A stretch of 64,000 nt of DNA from Vibrio mexicanus (GCF_001012815.1 NZ_JYJP01000015.1:124001-188000); one strand, 5' to 3'. Shown: positions 18,508-28,553, numbered from the stretch's first letter. Made by a program: numbers and translations. The notes: generated by a model not told the origin, from the sequence alone.

Positions 18508-19428
18508 TTAAGTCATACCGACTGAGTAACTGGATTGCTGCATTGCTCGAAGTACTTTATTACGTATCCACTGGTGGGCTTTATCGTGATCGAATTTGGG
18601 ATGCCACATTAGCCAATATTGATGAACAGAGTCATCAAAAGGGATCGGCCGATATTCTAGTTCGTCATTTTTGGATAAATTAACCGCAATGTGCTCGGGA
18701 ACAATCATCACGTAATCGGTGCCTTTTAGTACATTAACGGCGGCAGAGAAGAAAGGCACTTTAACACCAATTCGGCGCTGAAAACCGAGTTGTTTCAAGC
18801 TCAAATCCACCATGGAATCTTTGTCACCACCGCCAGTGACCTTAAGGTGCGAAGCTGCCGCTATTTGCTCACTCGACAGCGCCTCAAAATGATTAAGCGG
18901 ATGGCCTTTACTCATTAAACAAACGGATCGATCTTCTCCAATTTTTACACTTGAAACGTTCTCTGGCTTAGTGGGTAGCATGGTTGAAGCGAGGTGTATG
19001 CCTGAGTCATTAAAGCGTGCTAGGAAATCGGGTTGCCATAGGCGATAGGTGATATCGATATTAGGCGCTTGAGTCACAACTTGGCTAACCACCTCGGGTA
19101 TGATGTATTGAGCCACGTAATCACTCGATGAAATGACAAACTCTTGCTTACAGGTTTTTGGATCAAATGGCTGATTGCTGATCAGGTCATCAAACTCGCC
19201 AAGCAAGTCTCTTAGTTTGTCTTGCATGGCGAGAGCGTGGGGCGTCGGCACAAGTCTATTACCATCTCGTACCAGAAGTGGGTCGTTACAAAGCTCTCGC
19301 AGTTGAGCAAGCTGTCGACTGACCGCTGATTGAGTGATGTTCAGCCTGTCCGCCGTTCGGCTCACGTGACACTCTTCGAGCAGAACATGCAGTGAGCGAA
19401 GCAAATTGAGGTTGATGTGATTCAGCAT
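18508..19428 (-). CDS. LysR-family transcriptional regulator
   Basis: A 306-residue regulator. N-terminal HTH at about residues 20-40 (CHVSRTADRLNITQSAVSRQ) with the typical ALSRQLAQLRE extension, then the effector-binding domain from about 90. The helix-turn-helix and the LNLLRSLHVLLEE opening suggest the NodD/SyrM-like or LeuO-like branch. It is upstream of the LysE-type exporter on the same strand, so the exporter is the likely target. The inducer is unknown. Confidence 0.9.
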   Translation of the reverse strand: MLNHINLNLLRSLHVLLEECHVSRTADRLNITQSAVSRQLAQLRELCNDPLLVRDGNRLVPTPHALAMQDKLRDLLGEFDDLISNQPFDPKTCKQEFVISSSDYVAQYIIPEVVSQVVTQAPNIDITYRLWQPDFLARFNDSGIHLASTMLPTKPENVSSVKIGEDRSVCLMSKGHPLNHFEALSSEQIAAASHLKVTGGGDKDSMVDLSLKQLGFQRRIGVKVPFFSAAVNVLKGTDYVMIVPEHIAVNLSKNDELEYRPIPFDDSVHQYWLMWHPKFDHDKAHQWIRNKVLRAMQQSSYSVGMT

Positions 19429-19484
19429 AAAGTCTTTGGTTATCGGTTTCGTTACAAGCTAATTTTGAGTGTTAACTATGAGCA

Positions 19485-20237
19485 CTATTTCTGAGCATCA
19501 ATAAAACACGTTAACAGCACTCGATACAACTCTTCTATTGTTGGTCTATCAGAGATGTGGTCAAAAAGGTTTGTATGCACTTTAGCCTGTGCGCGATCGT
19601 TTTGCTGGTGGTGCTCGTAGCAGAGGTTGACTGGCTCTACTAAAACATCGGCTTGGGTACCGATTAGGATGCAGGCCTGTGCCAAAACCACTTTTCCACC
19701 GCCTTTCTTCAGCACGACGCGCTGTGCGGTGCCAACCACCTTCCGACCATTAATATTAAGGTTATACTTTCCATCGCAGTAGCTGCCTGGTGTGTCATGA
19801 ACATCCACCTTAACGTCAAAATACTTGAAGAAGGCGCTTAGAATATCGCAAAAGCTTTCATAGGCATTGGATATAGAGTAATCATGGTCGTCTTCGATGG
19901 CGTACATATACGACACATTGATGACTCCCTGAGTCTGGGGAACGGGAGCTCCACCTGTTTTCCTTGCGTATAGCTGCCACCCCATTTCTTTTAGCTTAAA
20001 AGCCAGCTCATCAGATTGTTGCCATTTACTCCCAGCGGGTAGGACCAAAGTGTCCTCGTTGGTTTGCCAAAGAATTAGAGCTTGATCAAGCTGGCTTGAT
20101 TGAATGGCTTTGAGTATGTCGCCTTCGGTATTGAATACATTCTCGACGTTGACTGACTCATAGCGAAGTATTTTAGCTTTAGTCTTGGATGTCTCTGTGG
20201 CCGCCTTTTCTGTGGCATGGTTTTTAGCGTGGGGCAT
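19485..20237 (-). CDS. Lipoate-protein ligase-like protein (BPL/LplA family)
   Basis: A 250-residue protein with the biotin/lipoate-ligase fold. LYARKTGGAPVPQTQGVINV is the RRxGGG-type loop that binds the acyl-adenylate, with the second glycine of the triad replaced by alanine. NLNINGRKVVGTAQRVVLKK carries the conserved GKK/GTAQR lysine region. DQALILWQTNEDTLVLPAG fits the N-terminal strand. It lacks the C-terminal accessory domain of full LplA. It could be a lipoate ligase, octanoyltransferase or a paralogue for another acyl group. The N-terminal 25 residues are Lys/Ala/Thr-rich. Confidence 0.75.
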   Translation of the reverse strand: MPHAKNHATEKAATETSKTKAKILRYESVNVENVFNTEGDILKAIQSSQLDQALILWQTNEDTLVLPAGSKWQQSDELAFKLKEMGWQLYARKTGGAPVPQTQGVINVSYMYAIEDDHDYSISNAYESFCDILSAFFKYFDVKVDVHDTPGSYCDGKYNLNINGRKVVGTAQRVVLKKGGGKVVLAQACILIGTQADVLVEPVNLCYEHHQQNDRAQAKVHTNLFDHISDRPTIEELYRVLLTCFIDAQK

Positions 20238-20548
20238 AACGGTTCACTCTAGATCTGACATTTTGAGTGTATCACGCGCTCAGATGATTGCTTGTGTTAA
20301 ACGTTGTAAATCTGATGGTTAGCCATGTTTAGCTGTTAATGATACTAGGCGCGATGGATACTCGCAGTCAGTGTAAGGATTACCAAAGGTTGACTTCTAT
20401 AATGGTCCGATTAAACTTTGCACAGGTTTGTTGGACGCCTAGCTCGCAAAAACGAAAGTACCTTCGCTACAAAACATTACTAGCAAGCATCTCACTTGCA
20501 TATCATCCCACAACCAAGAGCGAGAAGGTTGAATTTATGGAGGACGAT

Positions 20549-20974
20549 ATGCGTCATCAAAATGACCACGATCTAAAACTCTGGCTGCGTGAAGCCAAAA
20601 TTCTACAAAAAGCGAGTCAATCCTCGTCTTTGTCTGATTCATTACCGGTGCTTAGGCGCTTAATCAATACCAATGTATTGCGCGGTTTATCTTTGCCAGA
20701 ACTGACCAAAAAGCGCGACATCATTCAGCGCAAGCACCTATTGAACATGCTGGCCGTTGAAAATGGTTCAAGCTGCTGGGCTGAGTTTAAGCAGAAAGTT
20801 GAAGGCTCTACCAATGGTGAATTGCTTCCATACAGTGTTGAGCTGCGTAACGCAGGTTATCCAGTACTCTGGTTCTCAACGGAGTCAGAGGCAACAGTAT
20901 ATGCTAACGAAAATGGTGGCAAAGTGGTGAAGGTAGAAGGGCAAGCGGCGGTGGTGCCGGAATTTACTAACTAG
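20549..20974 (+). CDS. Unknown protein, 141 aa
   Basis: ATG at 20549 has GGAGG five bases upstream. The product starts MRHQNDHDLKLWLREAKILQ and contains RKHLLNMLAVENGSSCWAEF, then PYSVELRNAGYPVLWFSTES near the C terminus. It is soluble. The AVENGSSCWAEF segment resembles the short helical repeats of glyoxalase-linked or toxin-antitoxin-like small proteins, but no family is recognised. It ends at the strong terminator at 20997-21027. Upstream in-frame codons to 20339 have no ribosome site. Confidence 0.6.
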   Translation: MRHQNDHDLKLWLREAKILQKASQSSSLSDSLPVLRRLINTNVLRGLSLPELTKKRDIIQRKHLLNMLAVENGSSCWAEFKQKVEGSTNGELLPYSVELRNAGYPVLWFSTESEATVYANENGGKVVKVEGQAAVVPEFTN

Positions 20975-20996
20975 AAGTAAACGGTGTAAGACTGGT

Positions 20997-21027
20997 AAAG
21001 GCTAAGGGATAAACCCTTAGCCTTTTT
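20997..21027 (+). terminator. Strong intrinsic terminator
   Basis: A 12-base perfect stem, AAAGGCTAAGGG with CCCTTAGCCTTT, ends in a T run. It lies 23 bases after the stop at 20974. The convergent esterase ends at 21036, so it may serve both strands. Confidence 0.92.
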
Positions 21028-21035
21028 CGTTGATG

Positions 21036-22001
21036 TTAAAATGAATCAGAAAAGAACGCGATCATTGAGAGGCCTTGCTCTTTAGAGATGACATGACCGC
21101 CACCATGATCGTGAATAGTGTGTTTAATGCCGTTTTTAGTCAGGGTGTCCGACATATACTTGGTGCCGTCGACAATCCAATAGAACTGGTCTTGATTACC
21201 GTATTCGAGATGGATGTTGGCTAGTTTGTGCGGCCCTTTTTTGTAGTGTTGGACTTTCTCTTCGATGTCGCCATAGCCTTTAGACCACATATCTCGCACG
21301 CTTTGATCGTCCGCCGACCACGGATGCCAGTACTGGCCATTGGTGGCGTCGGTGAAAGGCGCGAATGTTGCGGCATAACCATCTAGGAACCAACGCCAGC
21401 CGTTCGAAACCCATTGCTCTGTCGCTACATCTAAGCCTTTTTCATCAAACAGCCCTGGGCTTAGGGTGTATAGATGACCAAACTTGTCCGGATGGCTTAA
21501 CGCGACGTTAACCGCGCCTGAGCCACCCATCGAAAACCCTGTGATCCCACGATTTTCTGGCCCTTCTAATGTGCGATATTTTGAGTCGATGTAGTTCACG
21601 ACATCCTTAGTTAAGAAATCTTCCCAATTGCCCGTTACTGGGGAGTTTGCGTAGAAACTACCACCAAACTGGTTCTTACCATTCACACCTACAACAATCA
21701 TTTCGTCGGCTTCTCCTGCTGCTATCTTTCCATCAAGATTGGTTGCGGAAAGATGACGAGCTTCAGTAACTTGGCCATTGTAACCGTGGAGATAGTAAAC
21801 AACCGGTTAGCGCTTCGTGCTAGTGTGGTAAGAAGGGGGAAGGTAAACATACAAAGGTTGAGTGGCTTCGTTCCCCAAGATGCTTTTAAGCAGAGAAGGG
21901 GCATCGATTTTAATGTTGAGCTCTCTATCGGGCTCGGCGTGGATTGAAAAACTGACAACCAACAGCGCTGGCAGCAGCAAATGAGCGTGTTTTATTGGCA
22001 T
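21036..22001 (-). pseudogene. Secreted esterase (PutEsterase/EsD type) with in-frame stop
   Basis: Alpha/beta-hydrolase esterase with a signal peptide (MPIKHAHLLLPALLVVSFSI, cleavage after IHA). The lipase-like elbow GITGFSMGGSGAVNVAL holds the nucleophile serine, PVVYYLHGYNGQ holds the oxyanion region, and HDHGGGHVISKEQG holds the likely catalytic histidine. The frame is continuous over 321 codons except for a TAA at 21807-21809, between STKR and PVVYY. Families usually have Tyr there (KRYPVVYYLHG), so TAC or TAT to TAA is the simplest change. Unlike the other broken genes, no base needs adding. The second part alone could start at 21701 but would lack the strand carrying the oxyanion loop. 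Confidence 0.75.
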
Positions 22002-22255
22002 TGTTCTGTTCCTTGTAAACTTAGTTGTTATGAATAGATGAGTTAATAAGTAACAGGTTGCATTAATGGAAATGTTTTGAAGTGCAAATAAAACGCGCTA
22101 ACTGATGTAACGTCTTTCATTGCGAGGCATATTCTTCTTCTGTGTAACATAATGATTTTATGTTTAAAAATTAGACATGAACTTTTAGCCCTGAAAGCTA
22201 AAAAGACTGACCCATGAGCACTACACCTTCGTAGTCATGCGTCATTTAAATAAAG

Positions 22256-22666
22256 TTACTCTTGCAGTTCGTTGTATATCGCTGGTTTGATGTCGAGTAG
22301 CGCGGTGTTGTTCAGGCAATCAAGGCCACGAACGTACAATGAGCCGTTACTTATTTTTTCAATCGGCACGATGGCAGCGCCGATTGGGTTAGGGCGATTC
22401 GGTGCGCGTAATGCAAATGTCCCTTTCTCACCACCTTGAAATGATTCTGAGTAGTCGACGTTACCCAGCCAATACAGAACCAAAATTCGTTCGCCGATGT
22501 TCAATCCATTTAGGCCATCTTTGTATTGGTCATCCAGTTTGATCTCGCAGAGTGTGCCATCAAACTCAATATTGTTTGGGCACTGTTCAACTTTCGAGTA
22601 TGGGGTGTGTATTCGTCCGATAAAAGTGAGCGTAGCTACTATGGTTAATTCTCCATCACTGAGCAT
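22256..22666 (-). CDS. TsaA/TrmO-like domain protein
   Basis: A 136-residue protein of the TsaA-like beta-barrel family, related to TrmO, the SAM-dependent methyltransferase that methylates N6-threonylcarbamoyl-adenosine in tRNA. Family motifs are FIGRIHTPYSKVEQCPNNIE near the start, GERILVLYWLGNVDYSE and TFALRAPNRPNPIGAAIVPI with the RxPxRPNPIG core. It is shorter than full TrmO and lacks its C-terminal extension, so it represents the TsaA-like domain alone; similar short forms exist. Its start overlaps the 3' end of the EamA gene by 11 bases, indicating translational coupling. Confidence 0.8.
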   Translation of the reverse strand: MLSDGELTIVATLTFIGRIHTPYSKVEQCPNNIEFDGTLCEIKLDDQYKDGLNGLNIGERILVLYWLGNVDYSESFQGGEKGTFALRAPNRPNPIGAAIVPIEKISNGSLYVRGLDCLNNTALLDIKPAIYNELQE

Positions 22667-23417
22667 TTTTCATGCTGGTGTAGGTGTATATCAATAAGGT
22701 GATGAAAATGATTGCGCCGCCTACTAAGCTCGTAGATGCGGGTATTTCAGCAAAGATCACACCCCCCCAAACTGGCGCAAGCACGGTGTTAAGCATCAAG
22801 GTCATGGAGACCTCGGCGGCGGTGATGTAACGCGTGGCAACGAGCGTCATTAATCGCCCAATTGGTGCGCTCGCTAGCCCCATACAAGCCATATAGATCC
22901 AAGTATTGGTGGTATAGCTGGTTGGTTCTGCAAAGAAGAACATCACAGTTGCAAGCATTAGGCTTCCCAAGCCAACACTCGCCATTCGGCTCACCTCTTT
23001 GTACTTGCGAAGCAGGGTGAACATGAGTGAGACACAAATGACAGAGAATATCGCCATCGCATCGCCAATCCAGTTACCTGAACCGTAAGATCCTGACACC
23101 ACGATTCCAATACCAATCATGACTACGGCAATGGCTGCGATGGTCGAGCGATTGGTCTTCTCTTTTAAGATTAACCAACTAAAGATTGCTGCGACTGCGG
23201 CTTTGCGAATGCCTCGTTTGTCGTTCATTTTGAGCAAAATGGGCATGGATATCGCGCTGAACAAGCCAAAAAGAAAAGCGGTATCAAACCCACTGACGTT
23301 GGCATAGCGAATAAATATAGGGTCCAAACTCATCAGCAAAGCGCCGAGAAGAGCGGCCGAAAAGCCAATGGCTTTGGTGTTGTTTTGGGGGCGTTTTAGG
23401 GCGGCAAGTAATGACAT
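22656..23417 (-). CDS. EamA/DMT transporter, apparently missing part of the first repeat
   Basis: A 253-residue drug/metabolite transporter-family protein. The second EamA repeat looks complete (WIGDAMAIFSVICVSLMFTL through AAEVSMTLMLNTVLAPVWGG and a final helix). In the first repeat the helices ALLGALLMSLDPIFIRYA and TAFLFGLFSAISMPILL are followed almost at once by AAIFSWLILKEKTNRSTIAA, where about 50-60 residues covering two or three helices are expected. So the frame is intact but appears to carry an internal deletion. AAGGAG precedes ATG 23417. A TetR-type gene is divergent and both are flanked by palindromic operators, so this is probably its controlled transporter. Confidence 0.72.
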   Translation of the reverse strand: MSLLAALKRPQNNTKAIGFSAALLGALLMSLDPIFIRYANVSGFDTAFLFGLFSAISMPILLKMNDKRGIRKAAVAAIFSWLILKEKTNRSTIAAIAVVMIGIGIVVSGSYGSGNWIGDAMAIFSVICVSLMFTLLRKYKEVSRMASVGLGSLMLATVMFFFAEPTSYTTNTWIYMACMGLASAPIGRLMTLVATRYITAAEVSMTLMLNTVLAPVWGGVIFAEIPASTSLVGGAIIFITLLIYTYTSMKNAQ

Positions 23418-23433
23418 AATGATTCTCCTTATT

Positions 23434-23461
23434 AAAAATCATACTCGCGAGTATGATTTTT
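23434..23461. promoter_or_regulatory. Perfect 28-base palindrome, TetR-type operator
   Basis: AAAAATCATACTCG is followed directly by its exact reverse complement. It sits 16 bases upstream of the EamA start and 60 bases upstream of the TetR start. Its core ATCATAC...GTATGAT is repeated at 23484-23503. Confidence 0.85.
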
Positions 23462-23483
23462 AATTGTTAGAGTGTCAACATAA

Positions 23484-23503
23484 ATCATACCTATGAGTAT
23501 GAT
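23484..23503. promoter_or_regulatory. Second copy of the ATCATAC/GTATGAT operator
   Basis: ATCATAC, six bases, GTATGAT: 16 of 20 positions match the core of the perfect palindrome 50 bases away. It lies 20 bases before the TetR start codon, a position that suits autorepression. Confidence 0.75.
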
Positions 23504-23522
23504 CTTTTTGTTTGAGGATCCA

Positions 23523-24110
23523 ATGAGCAAGATTGAGCAAAATAGAGAAAAAAAGAAGCTGGCAATATTAGTCGCTGCGAAGTCTGAGTTTTTATCGCAA
23601 GGCTATACTTGCGCGAATATGGATGTGATTGCCCAGCAAGCAAAAATGACTAAGCAGACTCTGTATCGCTACTTCCCATCAAAGTTGGAACTGTTTCAAG
23701 CCACGTTGGTGTCGATCGGTAAGAGCTACAATGAACGTTACTCGCAGCATCTCGAATTAGAAGACACGCGCCAAGCTCTGATCGCGTTTGCTCTGGATTT
23801 CATGCAGTTTCATTTTTCTATCGAACATATCGCCACGCAGCGTCTATTGATCTCGGAAGTGACTCAAGCACCTGAAATTGTTGAGAGCTTTATGAAAAAT
23901 GGCCCACATCATACACAAGCGGCGTTGAGCGCCTTTTTTGCCAAGCGTTTGGGGGTAGAGTCACCAGAAAGCAAAGTGAATCTTTGGATTGGGATGTTAT
24001 TGTCATCAAGAAATATGGTGCTGCTAGGAGTCGCTGAAGTGACGCAAGAACAGATTCAACAAACAGCAGTTGAAGCTACAGACATCATTCTGGCTGCAAT
24101 TAACCCATAG
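23523..24110 (+). CDS. TetR-family repressor
   Basis: A 195-residue repressor. The ATG at 23523 has GAGG five bases upstream; the ATG at 23493 lies inside the operator and is rejected. N-terminal HTH: MSKIEQNREKKKLAILVAAK, then YTCANMDVIAQQAKMTKQTL and YRYFPSKLELFQATL, the classic TetR pattern. The C-terminal ligand domain is of the TetR_C AefR-like type. It is divergent from the EamA transporter with two palindromes between, so it very likely represses both. The inducer is unknown. Confidence 0.92.
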   Translation: MSKIEQNREKKKLAILVAAKSEFLSQGYTCANMDVIAQQAKMTKQTLYRYFPSKLELFQATLVSIGKSYNERYSQHLELEDTRQALIAFALDFMQFHFSIEHIATQRLLISEVTQAPEIVESFMKNGPHHTQAALSAFFAKRLGVESPESKVNLWIGMLLSSRNMVLLGVAEVTQEQIQQTAVEATDIILAAINP

Positions 24111-24153
24111 TTTCGATAAGCCGAAGTTTAGATAGAGGCGATCAGAGCAAGAA

Positions 24154-24183
24154 AAGCCAGCTATGAGCATATGCAGCTGGCTT
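24154..24183. terminator. Terminator between convergent TetR and amidohydrolase genes
   Basis: AAGCCAGCT and AGCTGGCTT form a stem. On the minus strand it is followed by TTTTCTT, so it most likely ends the amidohydrolase transcript. Confidence 0.65.
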
Positions 24184-24209
24184 GAAGAAAGAGTGTATTT
24201 AGTTCGCGC

Positions 24210-25389
24210 TCATTTCTTGTTTGACGAGTTCAACAAAGTAGCTAGCACCAATGGGATGATTCGATCGTTGAAGTCGTATAAAGGGTTATGTACGCAAACG
24301 CCGCCCGTTTTTCCTTCTGAACCATTACCAATGAACAGATAGCACCCCGGTACTTGCTGCAGAAAGAATGCGAAATCTTCACTGCCTGTAAAGGGTGGGA
24401 AGTTCGTTGATACTTTGTCTTTCCCCACGACGTTAATCGCTGCTTGATGCGCCACTTGGGTGGCGCCTGCATTATTGATAGTAGCTGGGTAACTTCCATC
24501 CTTGATGGTGACATTAATCTCTGCGTTGTGGGCCAAAGCGATGCCTTGCGCGATTTGTTTCATTCGCTCAATAGCGAGCGAGCTCACTTCGGCGTTAAAT
24601 GCTCGAATACTGCCTTTGAGCGTTGCGGTTTCTGGGATGACATTGTGAGTGCCAGATCCCGCATGAGCATCGGTGATTGAAACCACTAAAGGTTCGGTCG
24701 GCTGCACATTTCGGCTTTTGATGGTTTGCAGGGCATTAATGAGTTCAGCATGATGACAACTGGTCGATGGCTTGATGTGGCATAGCGCCATGCCCACCTT
24801 TGCCAGTAATTTCAATGATAAAGCGATCGGTACTTGCCATAAATGGGCCTTCTTTCACCCAGACATCACCCTCAGGAATACCAGGCATGTTGTGAACGCC
24901 ATAAATGCGCTCGCAGGGGAAGCGATCAAATAGACCTTCATCAATCATGGCTTTGGCTCCTGCCAACCCTTCTTCAGCAGGCTGGAAGATAAAGTAGACA
25001 GTGCCCGAGAAGTCGCGATGCTCGGAGAGATACCAAGCCGCCGCGAGTAACATTACGGTATGACCATCGTGACCACAGGCGTGCATTCGACCTTGATGCT
25101 TTGAACGGTGCTCAAACTCGTTAAGTTCTTGCATGGGTAGGGCATCCATATCTGCCCTTAACCCAATGGCTTTCTCTAAAGGATTGTCTGAAGGAGTATG
25201 GCCTCTAAGTACACCGACGACACCAGTTTTGGCGATGTTTCGGTGTACTTCATCAAATCCCCAGCTCTCGAGTTTGCAGGCGACAAGCTCCGCGGTGCGC
25301 TGCTCTTCGAATCCCAACTCTGGGTTGGCGTGAATGTCTTTTCTCCAACGCGCGAACTCATCGCTGTTTTTCATTATTTGTTCAATCAT
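24210..25389 (-). CDS. M20-family amidohydrolase / aminoacylase (frameshift near 24760)
   Basis: Metallopeptidase-like amidohydrolase of the M20D hippurate-hydrolase type, about 390 residues. Start ATG 25389 has AGGG upstream and opens MIEQIMKNSDEFARWRKDIH. Zinc-site motifs are HACGHDGHTVML, then QPAEEGLAGAKAMI with the catalytic Glu, then VHNMPGIPEGDV; GSEDFAFFLQQVPGCYLFIG is in the C-terminal half. The dimerisation domain carries GKGGHGAMPHQAID. The frame breaks just after AIDQ. Restoring two bases, one in the CC and one in the next triplet, gives IDPVVHHAELINAL, the expected family sequence. It hydrolyses N-acyl amino acids; the substrate is unknown. Confidence 0.82.
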
Positions 25390-25483
25390 TACATTCCCTA
25401 GCAAACTATTCGTGTTGCTGATAAGCCTTCTTATTACTAGGGATACTGTAATACGCACAGTGACATTAGCCAATAACAGTGAG

Positions 25484-26760
25484 TTAATTCGCTTTCAATG
25501 TCACTTTGACCTGTACGATACGATTGTTTTGAACGCGCTGGATTTCAAAGCTCCAATCTTGATACTCAATCACTTCGCCAAGATTAGGGACGCGTCCTAT
25601 AAGCCAGGTTAGGAATCCATTTAATGTTTGAAAACCTTCGCTTTCCTCACCGTCTATCGTGGAGATGTCTAAACGGCGCTTTAACTCGTTGAGCGGTATC
25701 AGCGCGTCCATCGACCAACTGCCATCCTTGTGCTGTCTTGCCCAAGTATGTTGCGGTGCTAAACCTAGTTCACCGGCTACCGATTCCAAAATATCGTAGT
25801 GAGTGACTATCCCTTGGATATCTCCGTACTCGTCAACAATAAACGCCATCTCACAGTTGCTTTGTTGCATTTGGTTGAGAAGCGGAAGCCCCTTCATTGA
25901 TTCTGGGAAGTAACGTGGCTTTCTAACTAAACGTGCAATTTTCTCAATCGACAGCGACTCATATTGGTCCAGTAGCACCTTAGATGAAATCGTACCGATG
26001 ATATTGTCTAATCCACCATGCAAACCGGCCAAACGGAATGTTGAGTTTGACGAATCTCTTTCAAGCAGGTTTCAATCGGCTGATCGATATCGAGATAGTC
26101 CATGTCGCAACGAGGTGTCATTAACGATGTCACGAGCCTGTCATTCAAGTGCAGAATGTTGCGGATCATATCTTGCTCTTGTGGCTCTATCGCGCCAGAT
26201 TCTGAGCCCTCGGTGACAACCGCAAAGATGTCTTCTTCGGTCACTTGGTCGCCATCATCGCCATGTTGTCGAAATAGCTTTAGCAAAGCATCGGTAGAGC
26301 CACTCAGTAACACTACGAAAGGTGTCGTCACAATGGCTAAATAATGAATCGGGTGCGCGACGATGATCGCTATTTTTTCTGCATTACGTTGAGCAAATCG
26401 TTTCGGTACCAGTTCGCCAACCACAATCGCAAAGTAGGTGATCAACACAACCACGCTCGCGGTGGCAATAATCGACGCAAGTTCTGGTTCTAAGCCTTGT
26501 TGATTGAGCCACTGAGCAAACGGTGCAGATAGGGTCGCTTCACCAAAAATACCACTTAAAATACCAATAGCGGTGATACCAATTTGAATGGTCGATAGAA
26601 AACGAGTTGGGTTGTTTTTTAAATCTAGCGCGCGCTGCGCAGAAGATTGAGTTTGAGCCAGAGTTTTTAAGCGGCTCGATTTGGCAGCGACAAGCGCCAA
26701 TTCTGACATGGCAAAGAGGCCGTTAAGGGTGATAAGCCCCACCAGTATGAATATGTCCAT
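25484..26760 (-). CDS. CNNM/CBS hemolysin-family membrane protein (frameshift near 26045)
   Basis: About 425 residues of the HlyC/CorC (UPF0053) family. N-terminal CNNM domain with three to four helices (MDIFILVGLITLNGLFAMSE; SIIATASVVVLITYFAIVVG), then a CBS pair and a C-terminal CorC_HlyC domain (GEESEGFQTLNGFLTWLIGR). The frame breaks near 26045. One extra C in CATTCCG gives TQHSRLAGLHGGLDNIIGTI and joins the halves. These proteins are implicated in magnesium or cobalt efflux or resistance. It is downstream of panP on the same strand, about 140 bases away, separated by a hairpin. Confidence 0.85.
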
Positions 26761-26863
26761 TGATTGTTCCAGTATTAAACACTTGCTGAGAATAGCGCAA
26801 AGACGGAAACATGTTAGTGAATAGTTTTTATCGTGAGGATTAAAGGGACAAGTCGAAGAGAAT

Positions 26864-26886
26864 AGGCCACTTAGTTAAGGTGGCCT
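26864..26886. terminator. Hairpin after panP
   Basis: AGGCCAC and GTGGCCT form a seven-base stem over a nine-base loop, 14 bases beyond the panP stop on the minus strand. The T tract is weak (TATTCTCTT). Confidence 0.5.
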
Positions 26887-26899
26887 GTTGTTTATAGGG

Positions 26900-28553
26900 C
26901 TAGAGTTCAAACGCCTCTGCGAGTTGTTTTTGCTCTTCCAAGACGGCGGTACCATGGTCAAGCGTCGTTAATGGATTCGCGATGACCACTCGCAGCGCAA
27001 CTACATTTTGACCACTGGCAGTTTTGAATTGGGTACGAGAAACGAACCCGTTACCTTGTCGCTTTTGAGTCTCTTGTATCGCGATGTTTATCTGATCGAG
27101 AATTTGGTTGTTCTGTTTGGTAAATCCATCGCACTGTTGTAGGCCGTCGACAAGGTAACGATATAAGAAAATATTGGATTGAGGCTCGGTAAGTAGTTCA
27201 AACTCCTGGCTTTCGTTGATGTGATTTGCCAAAGCCTTCGCCGTTGCCACGTTTCGGTCCAGTATTTCTGCATATCCATGTCGACCAAGTAGTTTAAGCC
27301 CCGCTTGAAGATGTAAAACACTGGCCGGGCGTGAGCCTCAACAGAGTACCGACCTAAATCGAGAGACTTACTTCGAATGATGTAGTTGGCTCTGTTTTCA
27401 ATGTACGCGCTCTGAGTTGGGTCTTTTAGAATTAAGATGCCCGTTCCTATTGGTAAGTAGAGCTGTTTGTGTCCATCTATGGTGACAGAATCAGCAAGTT
27501 CAATCCCTTTAAGCAGCGCCTTGTGTTGTTGCGAAAAGATAAGTGCGCCACCCCAAGCGCCATCTACATGAAAGTAATGGCCATACTTCTTTGCTAGAGC
27601 TGCCATTTCATCTAGCGGATCAAACGAACCGCACTCTGTAGTTCCTGCAATGCCAACGATAGCGCAAACATGGATATGGTTGTCTTTTAACTCTTGTAGC
27701 TTCTCTTCTAGCAGGTCTATGCGAATTTGCTGCTGCTCATCGACAGGGATAGTCACCAAGTTGTCTTTTCCAATCCCAAGTATTGCGAGGCTTTTTTTAA
27801 TGGAATAGTGCCCGAGTTCAGACACGATAACTTTGCTTACTCCTTTACTGTTGCCGGCTGTTTTGTCTTGTAGCGCGTGACTCACGCCTTGGATTTCTAC
27901 ATTTGACCCCAGCGAGTACGCTCGGGCAATTTGAAGTGCCATTAGGTTTGCAACCGTACCACCAGAGGTCACCATGCCCATAGGTTTGTCGTCCGCGGTA
28001 ATCCACTGACTGTATTGACTAGGTTTAAGGTCATAGATCGCATGATGCAGCATCGCTAGCGCTTGTTTTTCATAGAAAGTGGTCGCGTTGGCGGTTTCCA
28101 GTTTCACCATGTTTTGATTTAGCGTGCTTTGTAGCTTTGAGAGTGGTCGATTGAAGTTTGGCAACAAAGCGGTCATATGGCCGATAAAATACGGAGAACC
28201 TGTGTTGATGGAATAGGGAAGGACACTTCTTTCTAATTCATCGATAACAGCTTGCGGCGAATAGCCTTGACCGGGTATGGGCTTGAACTCGAATCGAGAT
28301 TCTAGATCTGGCGTGGTAATGGGCTGACAGATAGTACGCTGAGACAGAAATTTTTCAGATAATCGTTCAATGTTATCTCGCCAAAGCTCATGCTCAGACT
28401 CGTTGAAATAGTGGCGAACTCGCAAGATAAATGCCTGTGAGTAGTAGAACTTGAAGTGTTGGGCCACTCAGTGCCGAGCGTCTCACCATAATGGGATGAA
28501 TCGTTGTGTTTGGTGTTGTTGCTTGTTTTAGTAATGTCATTAGTGTTGTCCAT
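26900..28553 (-). CDS. panP: PLP-dependent aspartate 1-decarboxylase, PanP type (two frameshifts)
   Basis: Pyridoxal-phosphate group II decarboxylase of about 551 residues, matching the PanP family of Vibrio that makes beta-alanine from aspartate for coenzyme A synthesis. Start ATG 28553 has AGGAAG upstream. The N terminus is Asn/Thr/Ser-rich. Core motifs: INTGSPYFIGHMTALLPNFN, GMVTSGGTVANLMALQIARA, HVDGAWGGALIFSQQHKALL, and TIDGHKQLYLPIGTGIL with the Schiff-base lysine. Two breaks: one C at CCC (28465-28467) gives EWPQHFKFYYSQAFILR, one G near 27285 gives GYAEILDRNVATAKALANHI. Each adds one base. It is 15 bases downstream of the TRIC fusion gene, third in that operon. Activity on other amino acids cannot be excluded. 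Confidence 0.85.
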
